From IMG/VR virus record IMGVR_UViG_3300033144_004547, positions 1 to 24,060 of that record: a DNA stretch of 24,060 nucleotides. One strand, 5' to 3'. The notes below the pieces were generated by a model. The model was not told the origin of the DNA and ran no database searches. It saw only the letters and a program-made list of their open reading frames with translations. The DNA comes from a virus. Both the position numbers and the translations under genes were made by a program. Each line of letters starts with the position of its first letter. Position 1 is the stretch's first letter. Positions 8,686-15,207 of this stretch are shown piece after piece.

Positions 8686-9656
8686 GAAACACCATCATTC
8701 CAGTTTCCTAACTGATCACCAAGACCAATATGAATTTCTTTGATTCTATCTTCAGGATCATTAAGATAACGACGAAGATATGGAATCATCTCTGCTCTTT
8801 TATTCGAGGCCAAACGGCTGATTGTTTCAGCTAAAACCTCATCAGCCCAATTATCCATATCCGAAGATACAGACTGCGTGAGTTGCGCGAGAAGATTTGC
8901 AACAAGTTCATCAGACCAGTTGTCTAAACTTTGGGCAATGTTAACTAGAATTTGCGCAACAATCTTAACATCATCTTTCCAGAAATCAAGATTACTTGCA
9001 ACACGAACTTGCCATTCAGAACTGAGTGTAACTCCATCACCCCAGTTATCTAAAGAGTCTGATAAAGACGGATTCTGTAATCCAATAAAGGTAAGCGCCA
9101 CAGCATCAGTCTGTGTCATTGAATCAGAAAGATCCGCACCAACTGAATAGAGTGGGTGTAAAGAATCCTTCCAGAAGTTCAAATCATCAGAGATTACAAG
9201 CGCGCCCTGAGAAAGTAAAGAAACAGCATCATCCCAATTGGCAATTGAGTCTGTAAAGTTAAGTGCAGGGTTCGCTCCAGTATCTACACTATCTGCCCAC
9301 GCATTAAGATCATCGGATAGTTCTGCAGCTGTTCCACTAATATCTGGTGGATCAACTGCATCCAGCCAACTATCTAAATCATCCCCAGTAAGATCCTGGG
9401 TTAAAACAACGATAAGTTGCACACCAAGAGCATCCGCCCAAGCATCAAGATCATCAGCAGCAACAAAACTTTGCTCACCAAGAACATTAAGTGTAAGTCC
9501 ATCTGCCCAACTATCTAAATCATCGCCAGTAATTTCTTGTGTTAGTGGTGTAGAAGATAGCTCTGAATAGATTACAAATGCACCAGCAGTAGCGACCTGA
9601 GCGTGCCCACTCTCAGTATAAACTGCAAAGGCTCCAGCTGTATGCACTCTAGACAT
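8682..9656 (-). CDS. Repeat protein built of D-x-W-x-D units (324 aa)
   Basis: The ATG at 9656 follows a purine-rich leader with AAGGAAAG. The N-terminus carries two copies of a TAGAF-[AV]-[VI]-Y motif (residues 7-13 and 24-30). Residues 44-278 then hold eleven units of 20-24 residues with the core D-D-L-D-x-W-x-D-x-[VL]. Tryptophans sit at 50, 73, 97, 120, 141, 162, 205, 226, 247 and 270; the unit near 180 lacks its Trp. A helical insert (residues ~280-308, KRAEMIPYLRRYLNDPEDRI) precedes a last copy, DQLGNWNDGV. The units look like short amphipathic strand or helix segments with alternating hydrophobic linkers. It is probably a virion structural protein, since it lies between a fibre-like gene and a connector gene. 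I do not recognise the repeat as a named domain. Confidence 0.8.
   Translation of the reverse strand: MSRVHTAGAFAVYTESGHAQVATAGAFVIYSELSSTPLTQEITGDDLDSWADGLTLNVLGEQSFVAADDLDAWADALGVQLIVVLTQDLTGDDLDSWLDAVDPPDISGTAAELSDDLNAWADSVDTGANPALNFTDSIANWDDAVSLLSQGALVISDDLNFWKDSLHPLYSVGADLSDSMTQTDAVALTFIGLQNPSLSDSLDNWGDGVTLSSEWQVRVASNLDFWKDDVKIVAQILVNIAQSLDNWSDELVANLLAQLTQSVSSDMDNWADEVLAETISRLASNKRAEMIPYLRRYLNDPEDRIKEIHIGLGDQLGNWNDGVS
8823..9527 (-). repeat. Tandem D-x-W-x-D coding repeat, period about 63-72 bases
   Basis: Eleven consecutive copies in the 324-aa protein. Nearest-neighbour Trp spacings are mostly 21-24 residues. The DNA preserves repeated phrases, for example the antisense of GAT-GAT-TTA-GAT around each unit. 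One copy near residue 180 is degenerate. Two further copies lie outside the array: at the protein's C-terminus (residues 314-322) and at the C-terminus of the downstream connector gene (bases 7951-8004). Confidence 0.85.
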
Positions 9657-9714
9657 TATACACTTCTTTCCTTTCTTATCTTTTTTCTTCTTACACTTGT
9701 CCTTTTTTGCAATC

Positions 9715-10728
9715 TTACACGCTCAACTCATACCCACATTCCATAGCATTAACTTCAGTAGGAGTCCATGCGCTAGCAGTAGAAGGATTAACCTCAGTAA
9801 CATGGTATGCCATTTGCATTTGTATATTGATATAAGAAATATCTGCTCCAGCACTTTCAGAAGCAGAATGTCTTACAACTGTATTTACTTGTGCTGCTCC
9901 TGCCGACGTATTCTCTCCAAATGCAAATGGAATTACAGCAGCGATTGTATCCGCATCAACAGAAACCGATGCCATTGTATGGGTATCTTTGTGTGTATTG
10001 GTTGTAGATTCGTTATAGACAGACTGACTAATAGGTTCATCATCTACAGCTGCCCAATTTGTTCCAGATAAAGGCGTCCAATCCGAAGCATTTCCAGCTC
10101 CATCAGGAGATAGAATATCAACAACAAGATGATCTGAAGGAATTGCATTATTAACAGAACCAGAATCATCCATCAACACACATTCAACCCACCCAGGCTG
10201 CCCACTGTTAAATCCATCCATTTCAATACCGTCAATAATTCCGGATGCACCACCATTATTAGTATCAAGTCCAGAAAGATTAATCCACTCATTTCCATTA
10301 GTTCCATTTTCATATACTTGTATGATACCAACAGTATCACTAATAGTAACGAGAATAGAAACATTAAAAAAGGTATCTTCAGGAATTTGTTGTGAAGACG
10401 TACCAAGAAGAGTAGTTTTATCTCCTCGATACACCTTCACAAATCCACTCGCATCAGAATAGAGACTAAAATGAACAGTAGCACCTTCTAAGAATGAACA
10501 GAGCTTTCTATCTCCAATACTGGACTGATAAACCATACCAACAAGAATAATGGTTGTAGCAGCAGCAGGAAATGTAGGAACATTGGTTACACTCCAAATC
10601 TCGTCTGAAGTTGGGTACGTTCTTCCAACCGTAGCAGAACTAATTGGAGTAATACCAAAACATTCACTAGAAAAAGTATCTCCAGTATTACCAAAGATGT
10701 CCCAGTTCATTGCAAAGAAGATAGCCAT
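9715..10728 (-). CDS. Virion structural protein, LamG-like body plus common phage C-terminal domain
   Basis: The ATG at 10728 overlaps the TAA of the methyltransferase gene, with GGAG six bases upstream. The N-terminal ~190 residues read like a concanavalin/LamG-type jelly roll: strands with TIILVGMVYQSS, VHFSLYSDASGFVKVYRGD and GIIQVYENG. The C-terminal ~130 residues carry a pattern I recognise from many environmental phages: SPDGAGNASDWTPLSG with NWAAVDDEP, then HKDTHTMASV, ending in ASAWTPTEVNAMECGYELSV. That domain usually occurs in tail or capsid-surface proteins, and the LamG-like part suggests glycan binding. Likely exposed on the virion. Role is inference from family resemblance. Confidence 0.8.
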   Translation of the reverse strand: MAIFFAMNWDIFGNTGDTFSSECFGITPISSATVGRTYPTSDEIWSVTNVPTFPAAATTIILVGMVYQSSIGDRKLCSFLEGATVHFSLYSDASGFVKVYRGDKTTLLGTSSQQIPEDTFFNVSILVTISDTVGIIQVYENGTNGNEWINLSGLDTNNGGASGIIDGIEMDGFNSGQPGWVECVLMDDSGSVNNAIPSDHLVVDILSPDGAGNASDWTPLSGTNWAAVDDEPISQSVYNESTTNTHKDTHTMASVSVDADTIAAVIPFAFGENTSAGAAQVNTVVRHSASESAGADISYINIQMQMAYHVTEVNPSTASAWTPTEVNAMECGYELSV

Positions 10729-11291
10729 TACGTTCTCCAGGCCCTACAGATTAGATTGTAGTTCTGATTGTCCCACTCAAACTTATTGAACTGAAGTTCT
10801 TCAAGATACACTTGAAGGATATCTTTTGTAAATCCAGTCTTATGAAAGTCATACGGATTTGATTGTGCACCATACAAAACATTCAGAGAATCTACACGAG
10901 CAACATCAAAGTTCTCAAATGCCCACTTAATGTTTGGAACTACAATCCGCATTTCTCCATCATCATTTAGAATGCGTGTCCACTCTGCCAGGACACTACG
11001 GGTTTCTTTCCGTCCGAAATGTTCCAGAACATGCGAGCTATATACAACATCAAATTGCTTGCCAAACGGCAGTTTCCTGAGATCAGCACGGAAATCCGGC
11101 TCACATTCATCACGTATATCAACACGTGTAACATGATAATCTGTACCAAAGTCCTCATCGCGACGTTCTCCACAGCCAAGATTTACAAGACGTTTCTGTT
11201 CTTTCTCAACTTTTTCTGCCTGTCTCGGCTTTGATCCCATTGGAAGATTATAGCTACGTTTACCATATACATCCCAATGCGGACATAACAT
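10728..11291 (-). CDS. SAM-dependent methyltransferase, fused in frame to a glycosyltransferase C-terminus
   Basis: Class I (type 11) methyltransferase. VNLGCGERR is the SAM-binding motif I, DIR is the acidic residue ending strand 2, and SSHVLEHFGRKE and RILNDDGEMRIVVPN are the typical downstream motifs. The frame is open upstream of the ATG at 11291, through a stretch that reads DSFVDNVDAAVQWTEDLFFCKI and CPHWDVYGKR. That stretch is the missing end of the glycosyltransferase encoded before it. The ATG at 11240 (MGSKPRQAEKVEKE) would start a stand-alone methyltransferase but has no Shine-Dalgarno site. The substrate is unknown; a sugar or glycan is plausible given its partner. A paralogue lies at 13273-13845. 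Confidence 0.8.
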   Translation of the reverse strand: MLCPHWDVYGKRSYNLPMGSKPRQAEKVEKEQKRLVNLGCGERRDEDFGTDYHVTRVDIRDECEPDFRADLRKLPFGKQFDVVYSSHVLEHFGRKETRSVLAEWTRILNDDGEMRIVVPNIKWAFENFDVARVDSLNVLYGAQSNPYDFHKTGFTKDILQVYLEELQFNKFEWDNQNYNLICRAWRT

Positions 11292-11403
11292 GCTACCATC
11301 AGCCCAAATCTCCCACTCTGTTTTATCTTCGAGAATCTTACAAAAGAAAAGATCCTCGGTCCATTGAACGGCAGCATCGACATTATCGACAAAACTGTCC
11401 TTG

Positions 11404-11436
11404 TCAATAGTAATGTCCTGTCTCAGGATCTTTTTT
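11404..11436 (-). other. +1 frame change inside the glycosyltransferase gene
   Basis: Between an A6 run on the coding strand (11431-11436) and the UGA at 11404-11406, coding switches to the +1 frame. Both frames are readable across the interval, so the exact point cannot be fixed. A one-base excess in the A6 run would be a simple error. The stop context is UGA followed by C, but the preceding UAU gives poor +1 re-pairing and no internal Shine-Dalgarno site is seen at RF2-like distance. Confidence 0.65.
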
Positions 11437-11901
11437 AACTAACTCTTGTTCAATTAAATCTTCGAATACATCCACTCGAATCAAAGTAGCATCCATTCCA
11501 ATACCAGTGATTTTGAAAAGCTCTCCAATCTTCCAGTCCCAGTAAGAGCTAGTCCCATTGCCACGGAAAACAAGAGGATAGGCAGGATCACTTTTCGCGC
11601 AATAGATGCCTCCAACTACACCCATTTTATCATTGTGTTCCATCCAGAAGATAAGTTGTTTCAAAATATCTGGCGGAACCTGAACATCATCTCCTAGAAA
11701 GAAGAGATATTTATGATCGCTCTCTAATGCACAGTGAGCAATTTCATTTCTCGCAGCTGCTACAGGCTTACCATATACGATAGCTGTAAGAGCGTTATAA
11801 TTGATTGGAGGGCTCAAACTCTTATAAGCTTGTGCCCATTCCAAACTAACAGGACGACCCAAAGTTGGGAGTCCAATCGTAACACCGGCTTGGGGATTCA
11901 T
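11404..11901 (-). CDS. Glycosyltransferase family 2-like, N-terminal part before a frame change
   Basis: The 165-residue product starts at ATG 11901, with AGAGGA upstream, just after the previous gene. GT-A fold signs are VTIGLPTLGRPVS at the N-terminus, ARNEIAHCAL near residue 50, and a metal-binding GDDV at 70-73 after a hydrophobic strand (KYLFF). GIGMDATLIRVDVFE is the usual strand before the acceptor site. It stops at TGA 11404-11406, before the acidic TED and the late His that family members need. Both are encoded immediately downstream in the +1 frame. The gene is therefore truncated as written: either a sequence error, a decayed gene, or a frameshifted product. It would transfer a sugar from a nucleotide donor. 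Confidence 0.8.
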   Translation of the reverse strand: MNPQAGVTIGLPTLGRPVSLEWAQAYKSLSPPINYNALTAIVYGKPVAAARNEIAHCALESDHKYLFFLGDDVQVPPDILKQLIFWMEHNDKMGVVGGIYCAKSDPAYPLVFRGNGTSSYWDWKIGELFKITGIGMDATLIRVDVFEDLIEQELVKKDPETGHYY

Positions 11902-11915
11902 CGGGATTTTATCCT

Positions 11916-12389
11916 CTAATTAGAAACAGTGTAAGAAATTGACAACGTATTGCTCGTTGTTTTATCAATCGTTGAGAAAGTGGCGCGACCTAGCATAGTT
12001 CCACCTGAAGAACTATTCAAAAGAGCAGCTTCACCAAGCGTTGTATTCGCTTGATTCGTTGCAAAAGAACCTTCCGCACGCCATGAAGGCGCTACCGAAG
12101 TTACATTAGTAGTCGTCCAAGTTCCCACAGCAATGCGGACAGCTTCAGACCCTAATGCAGTATCTCCCGTAGCTGGTGCAGTTGTTGAAGTCCCAACCGC
12201 TAAATGAGTAATACTTTGAGCTGTAGCAGGACCACCTGAATAAATGGCCTCCATAACCCAACGTCTACCCGATGTAACAATCGTATTATCATGTACGATC
12301 TTTTTGACTACTGCGCCTGTTTCAGCGTTACAGAGTAGAATCTCCAAACGCCCACGCATGAGAATATGGTCTGCAATCTCAACGCCCAT
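11916..12389 (-). CDS. Virion structural protein, beta-rich (157 aa)
   Basis: I choose the ATG at 12389 (MGVEIADHILMRGRLEILLC) because GGAGG lies eight bases upstream; a GTG at 12416 is also open. Residues ~50-90 contain RRWVMEAIYSGGPATAQSIT then HLAVGTSTTAPATGDTALGS. This 'AVGTGTTAPAAGDTAL' pattern is recurrent in phage tail or baseplate-type structural proteins. The C-terminus is a series of Thr/Ser-rich strands (FSTIDKTTSNTLSISYTVSN). It overlaps the connector gene upstream by 11 bases. Probably a virion component; the exact location in the particle is not known. Confidence 0.75.
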   Translation of the reverse strand: MGVEIADHILMRGRLEILLCNAETGAVVKKIVHDNTIVTSGRRWVMEAIYSGGPATAQSITHLAVGTSTTAPATGDTALGSEAVRIAVGTWTTTNVTSVAPSWRAEGSFATNQANTTLGEAALLNSSSGGTMLGRATFSTIDKTTSNTLSISYTVSN

Positions 12390-13038
12390 AGAAAGAACCT
12401 CCACTGAACTGTTCACGTAAGATATTGATTCTATCAGGAAATGTCCTAGAATTAACGTATCTCTCTAAAACACTTAAGGCATCCTGATATTTCGCTGCAT
12501 AGATACTAGCTTTGGATATCTCCTCAGCTTGCTCTAAAAGATCCTTCATACAGTAATACTGCAATACTATTTGATACTGCTCAGGAAATCCAGGAGACTC
12601 CTGATTAGTTAATGGCATTGCATTCGCCTTATAGAAAATCTCCATCTGATCAGTAGAAGTAGGCGTTGCTGGGTGAGGGAAAAGACCAATATACTGAAAA
12701 TTGATAACTGCAAAACCATCAGGGTTTCCCGTTGCAAGTTCCCAATCCCAGCGAATTTCTTTGAAGTAGCTTACATCTTTATTTAACAACCATGATTTGC
12801 TGGATGTACTCCAAATTGCAAATACATGAAAGAAATCATAGGTCTCTTCATAAAGATTATAATAAACGGTATCATCAGCTAAATCAACCGTCATCATCTT
12901 CTCAAGAGGACGCGAAAAAAGAACTACTTCGTTGTATCCATCATCAAAACTATCATTAAGGTCAGCTGTACTATAGTAAGAGATACCATTATCGTCCAAC
13001 TCGTCTCTAACCCTATTGATAATTTCTTCTTTAGTCAT
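12379..13038 (-). CDS. Head-tail connector/adaptor-like protein (219 aa)
   Basis: The ATG at 13038 overlaps the TGA of the upstream membrane-protein gene (ATGA). The N-terminus, MTKEEIINRVRDELDDNGIS, then DLNDSFDDGYNEVVLFSRPL, is the helical opening typical of phage head-completion/adaptor proteins that follow the portal and capsid genes. The middle has beta strands with aromatic residues (VYYNLYEETYDFFHVFAIWS). Residues ~150-210 are helical (QIVLQYYCMKDLLEQAEEIS, then KYQDALSVLERYVNSR). Overall organisation is like the other connector candidate at 7948-8685, so the phage has two. Likely binds the portal or neck; assignment is by pattern. Confidence 0.75.
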   Translation of the reverse strand: MTKEEIINRVRDELDDNGISYYSTADLNDSFDDGYNEVVLFSRPLEKMMTVDLADDTVYYNLYEETYDFFHVFAIWSTSSKSWLLNKDVSYFKEIRWDWELATGNPDGFAVINFQYIGLFPHPATPTSTDQMEIFYKANAMPLTNQESPGFPEQYQIVLQYYCMKDLLEQAEEISKASIYAAKYQDALSVLERYVNSRTFPDRINILREQFSGGSFYGR

Positions 13039-13307
13039 CGTAACATTTGTTTGATTTCGTTAATGTCTCGTTGGATACGATCATTTCTTTCTTTGTTTAT
13101 AAAATTATCCTTAGATTGCTCAGAACGTATAACACTGATTTGTCCCTTTATCTCAGAAAGTGTAATATTAACCTCAGTAGAAATTGTTTCATGCTCTACA
13201 ATTTTACTGTGAAAGACATTACCATACCATGCGGCTGTTGCAGTAAGCACTGTCAAAAGACCTAACGCAATGTCACGCCATATATTGTTTACCAAAGATT
13301 TCGTCAT
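13035..13307 (-). CDS. Membrane-anchored coiled-coil protein, possible lysis or spanin-like protein
   Basis: I prefer the ATG at 13307 (MTKSLVNNIWRDIALGLLTV, 90 aa), with GGGAAG nine bases upstream. The in-frame ATG at 13337 would add ten residues. One membrane helix spans residues ~12-30 (IALGLLTVLTATAAWYGNVF). It is followed by a ~55-residue polar helical region with heptad character (ISTEVNITLSEIKGQISVIR, KERNDRIQRDINEIKQMLR). This N-terminal anchor plus outward coiled coil resembles inner-membrane spanins or some holin-like proteins, but no specific residues prove it. It overlaps the methyltransferase gene by 35 bases and the connector gene by four. Confidence 0.7.
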   Translation of the reverse strand: MTKSLVNNIWRDIALGLLTVLTATAAWYGNVFHSKIVEHETISTEVNITLSEIKGQISVIRSEQSKDNFINKERNDRIQRDINEIKQMLR

Positions 13308-13845
13308 TGATGATATCTTCCCTAGTACGTATGACATCGTCTTTCACCATTTCCAGTACAGTGTTATGGCCTTCGCCGTCATTAGTATGATGTTCAACAT
13401 GAAAACCTCTTTCTTCAAGATAGATATACAAATCAGGAGTATGACAAATAGCTACATGATAGTCATCCGTTGTATTCTGTCTCCCAAAGATCGTTGCTTC
13501 CCAAAACTCCTTTCTTCCTTGATAATTACTACTCCAATGCATGTAACATGTAGTAAACTCAGGATATGAAAGATAAAATTTTCCATCAACCTTTAGTACT
13601 CTATTTATCTCACCAAAAAGATGATCCCAGTATCGTTTTGAAATATGTTCAATGGTGTGACAAAGCCAAATCTCTTCAATAGTTCCATCTGCCCAAGGGT
13701 ATTTCGCACGTGCAATATCCATAACCAAGTCTGGTTTCATTGACTCGTCTTTGTCCACATTAAGAAAATCATCCCATTTTTGATCTCCGCAACCAAGATT
13801 TATTTTTATTGGCTCGCATTCATTCTTCTCAGTTGTTCTAGACAT
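13273..13845 (-). CDS. SAM-dependent methyltransferase, type 11
   Basis: The 190-residue product has the class I methyltransferase order: motif I INLGCGD at residues 15-21, an acidic position in NVDKDE near 31, CHTIEHIS at 62-69, and a NRVLKVDGKFYLSYPEF strand near 81-97. The C-terminal part (CHTPDLYIYLEERGFHVEHH) fits the fold's last helix and strands. It uses an ATG at 13845 within the end of the glycosyltransferase gene, a 40-base overlap that implies coupled translation. Similar glycosyltransferase-methyltransferase pairs are often glycan-modifying units. The substrate cannot be read from the sequence. It is a paralogue of the domain at 10728-11291. Confidence 0.85.
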   Translation of the reverse strand: MSRTTEKNECEPIKINLGCGDQKWDDFLNVDKDESMKPDLVMDIARAKYPWADGTIEEIWLCHTIEHISKRYWDHLFGEINRVLKVDGKFYLSYPEFTTCYMHWSSNYQGRKEFWEATIFGRQNTTDDYHVAICHTPDLYIYLEERGFHVEHHTNDGEGHNTVLEMVKDDVIRTREDIINDEIFGKQYMA

Positions 13846-14549
13846 TGTGTTCTATACTCCATTCCTCTATCATGTTGAGAATCTGATGTCATGTCAAAAA
13901 GAGATTTTTCAAGCATGCAAAACTCTTCAACATTCTCCGGACTAATTGCATATTGATCCAAAAGATGCATAGTTGGTACTTTCGTATCCATTATGATCTT
14001 TACAGTCGGCTTGTGTTCTTTTGCGCGCACACAGAAATAAACGTCTTCTGTATTGCGCGAACCCGTAACAAAATAAGGTTTTGGAATTTCTTTAAGTAAG
14101 GCTACTTTAATTAAAACACAAGAAAATCCAATAGCCCCGCATTCCACGATGCCATTATCGTCCACATGATCAGCATAATCAAGATAATCAACAAGCTGTT
14201 TTCCACCATCTTTCGTATCTTCATACTTAAATGCCATCGGCTTGAATGGATAGGACCGAATCATTGTAACGCCAGCTGCAATATCCGCGCCCGTTTCTAG
14301 CAAACTTTCGAGCACTCCATATGGAAGAATGACATCATCATCATAAAAGAAAAGATAGTCACATTCCTGTTCTAGTGCAAACTGTGCCGCAGTATTACGC
14401 ATTCCATCAATGCTTGCACGCCTTGGTGTATATGCAACAATATCCCAATCTGGGTGATTTTTACCCAAACGATACCAGAAGCTCATATGGGGAATATACG
14501 CCATAGATTGAACACTGGTCAACAAGTTACATCCTACTAAAATCTTCAT
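13806..14549 (-). CDS. Glycosyltransferase family 2-like (GT-A fold)
   Basis: The ATG at 14549 has GGAG seven bases upstream. The 247-residue product carries the expected GT-A features: an N-terminal strand (KILVGCNLL), RRASIDGMRNTAAQFAL near 43-59, a metal-binding YDDDV at 69-73 after a hydrophobic strand, GAIGFSCVLIKVALL at 138-152, a catalytic-type TED at 167-169 followed by VYFC, and a late H195 (TMHLLDQ). It should transfer a sugar from a nucleotide-sugar donor. The acceptor is unknown: phage virion, host surface or DNA glycans are all conceivable. It overlaps a methyltransferase gene by 40 bases. Confidence 0.85.
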   Translation of the reverse strand: MKILVGCNLLTSVQSMAYIPHMSFWYRLGKNHPDWDIVAYTPRRASIDGMRNTAAQFALEQECDYLFFYDDDVILPYGVLESLLETGADIAAGVTMIRSYPFKPMAFKYEDTKDGGKQLVDYLDYADHVDDNGIVECGAIGFSCVLIKVALLKEIPKPYFVTGSRNTEDVYFCVRAKEHKPTVKIIMDTKVPTMHLLDQYAISPENVEEFCMLEKSLFDMTSDSQHDRGMEYRTQCLEQLRRMNASQ

Positions 14550-14572
14550 ATCATTACTCCATCCAAATTCTA

Positions 14573-14608
14573 GGGAGAGTGATTAAGCGGTCACAAAACC
14601 ACTCTCCC
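14573..14608 (-). terminator. GC-rich hairpin after the capsid block, no U-tract
   Basis: A perfect 9-bp inverted repeat (GGGAGAGTG with CACTCTCCC on the coding strand, 14608-14600 and 14581-14573) has an 18-nt loop. It lies in the 131-base gap between the decoration-like gene and the first glycosyltransferase. No T-run follows, so it is an unusual terminator, or an RNA-processing or stabilising hairpin. An upstream ACTCTC (14664-14659) could pair with GAGAGT of the 5' arm as an alternative fold. The rest of this gap holds no convincing ORF. Confidence 0.5.
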
Positions 14609-14680
14609 ATTTATATAGCAAGGAGGCACAACCCTCTAGGTATACCGCACCCGTTTATGAGAGTCACCCACTATATAAGA

Positions 14681-15193
14681 CTACATCAACCGCAAAAACG
14701 CCTTAACATAGGCCGTCTTAGAAGTTGAACTATCACTAGTCGTTGTAGCCGCAGATGCTACAGACGCCAAAGTTTCCATTGCAACCATATCATACAGCGC
14801 ACCCGTAGAAGCAACTGCCCCAGGAGAAACACCATTAGCTACAGTTTCAACAAGCAACTGACCACCAATACCAAGGGCAGCCTGTGTCGCATAAGTTACA
14901 GTAGAAGCCGCACGAGTTACGCGAACCAATTTGATTTGACTCAAATAACCACTAACAGCAAACTCACCAGCTTCACCAGCTAAAACATCTTTCAATGCAA
15001 TTCCAGCAACAAGTTGATTTGCAATCACACCAGAAGCAGCGCTACCGGGAAGTTCAACTTCACCACCATCACGCGTACCACTCATTGTAAATGCAACAGG
15101 AACTCCAGATGGAATTGTGGATGTTGCTTCCGAAGAAACATAATGAACTGTCTGTCTACGTGGTCGATCTTTTCCGAGTCCATAACCAGGCAT
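14681..15193 (-). CDS. Head decoration-like protein (170 aa)
   Basis: The ATG at 15193 has GGAGG eight bases upstream, a strong site suited to high expression. The product is Ala/Thr/Ser/Gly-rich and beta-strand rich, with VHYVSSEATSTIPSGVPVAF, then IANQLVAGIALKDVLAGEAG and FAVSGYLSQIKLV. This composition, and the position right after the major capsid gene, fit the small beta-barrel decoration or capsid-stabilising proteins of tailed phages (DUF2190-like pattern). There are no Cys residues. It is followed by the hairpin at 14573-14608. Alternative: another small capsid-surface protein. Confidence 0.65.
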   Translation of the reverse strand: MPGYGLGKDRPRRQTVHYVSSEATSTIPSGVPVAFTMSGTRDGGEVELPGSAASGVIANQLVAGIALKDVLAGEAGEFAVSGYLSQIKLVRVTRAASTVTYATQAALGIGGQLLVETVANGVSPGAVASTGALYDMVAMETLASVASAATTTSDSSTSKTAYVKAFLRLM

Positions 15194-15207
15194 ATATATT
15201 TCCTCCT

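Noticed and set aside
8823-9527. CRISPR-like array
   Set aside because: The periodicity is protein-coding and diverged at DNA level, in frame with a long ORF; no identical repeats or spacers.
9654-9659. Perfect TATAAT hexamer on the minus strand
   Set aside because: It overlaps the ATG of the repeat gene and has no -35 element at a suitable distance.
11183-11407. 74-residue minus-strand ORF across the GT-MT junction
   Set aside because: Its start overlaps the end of the first GT frame and its sequence is not protein-like; the adjacent frame carries clear GT and MT motifs.
11404-11412. RF2-like programmed +1 frameshift at UGA-C
   Set aside because: The P-site codon UAU re-pairs poorly in +1 and there is no internal Shine-Dalgarno site at the short distance used in prfB; an indel or other cause is more likely.
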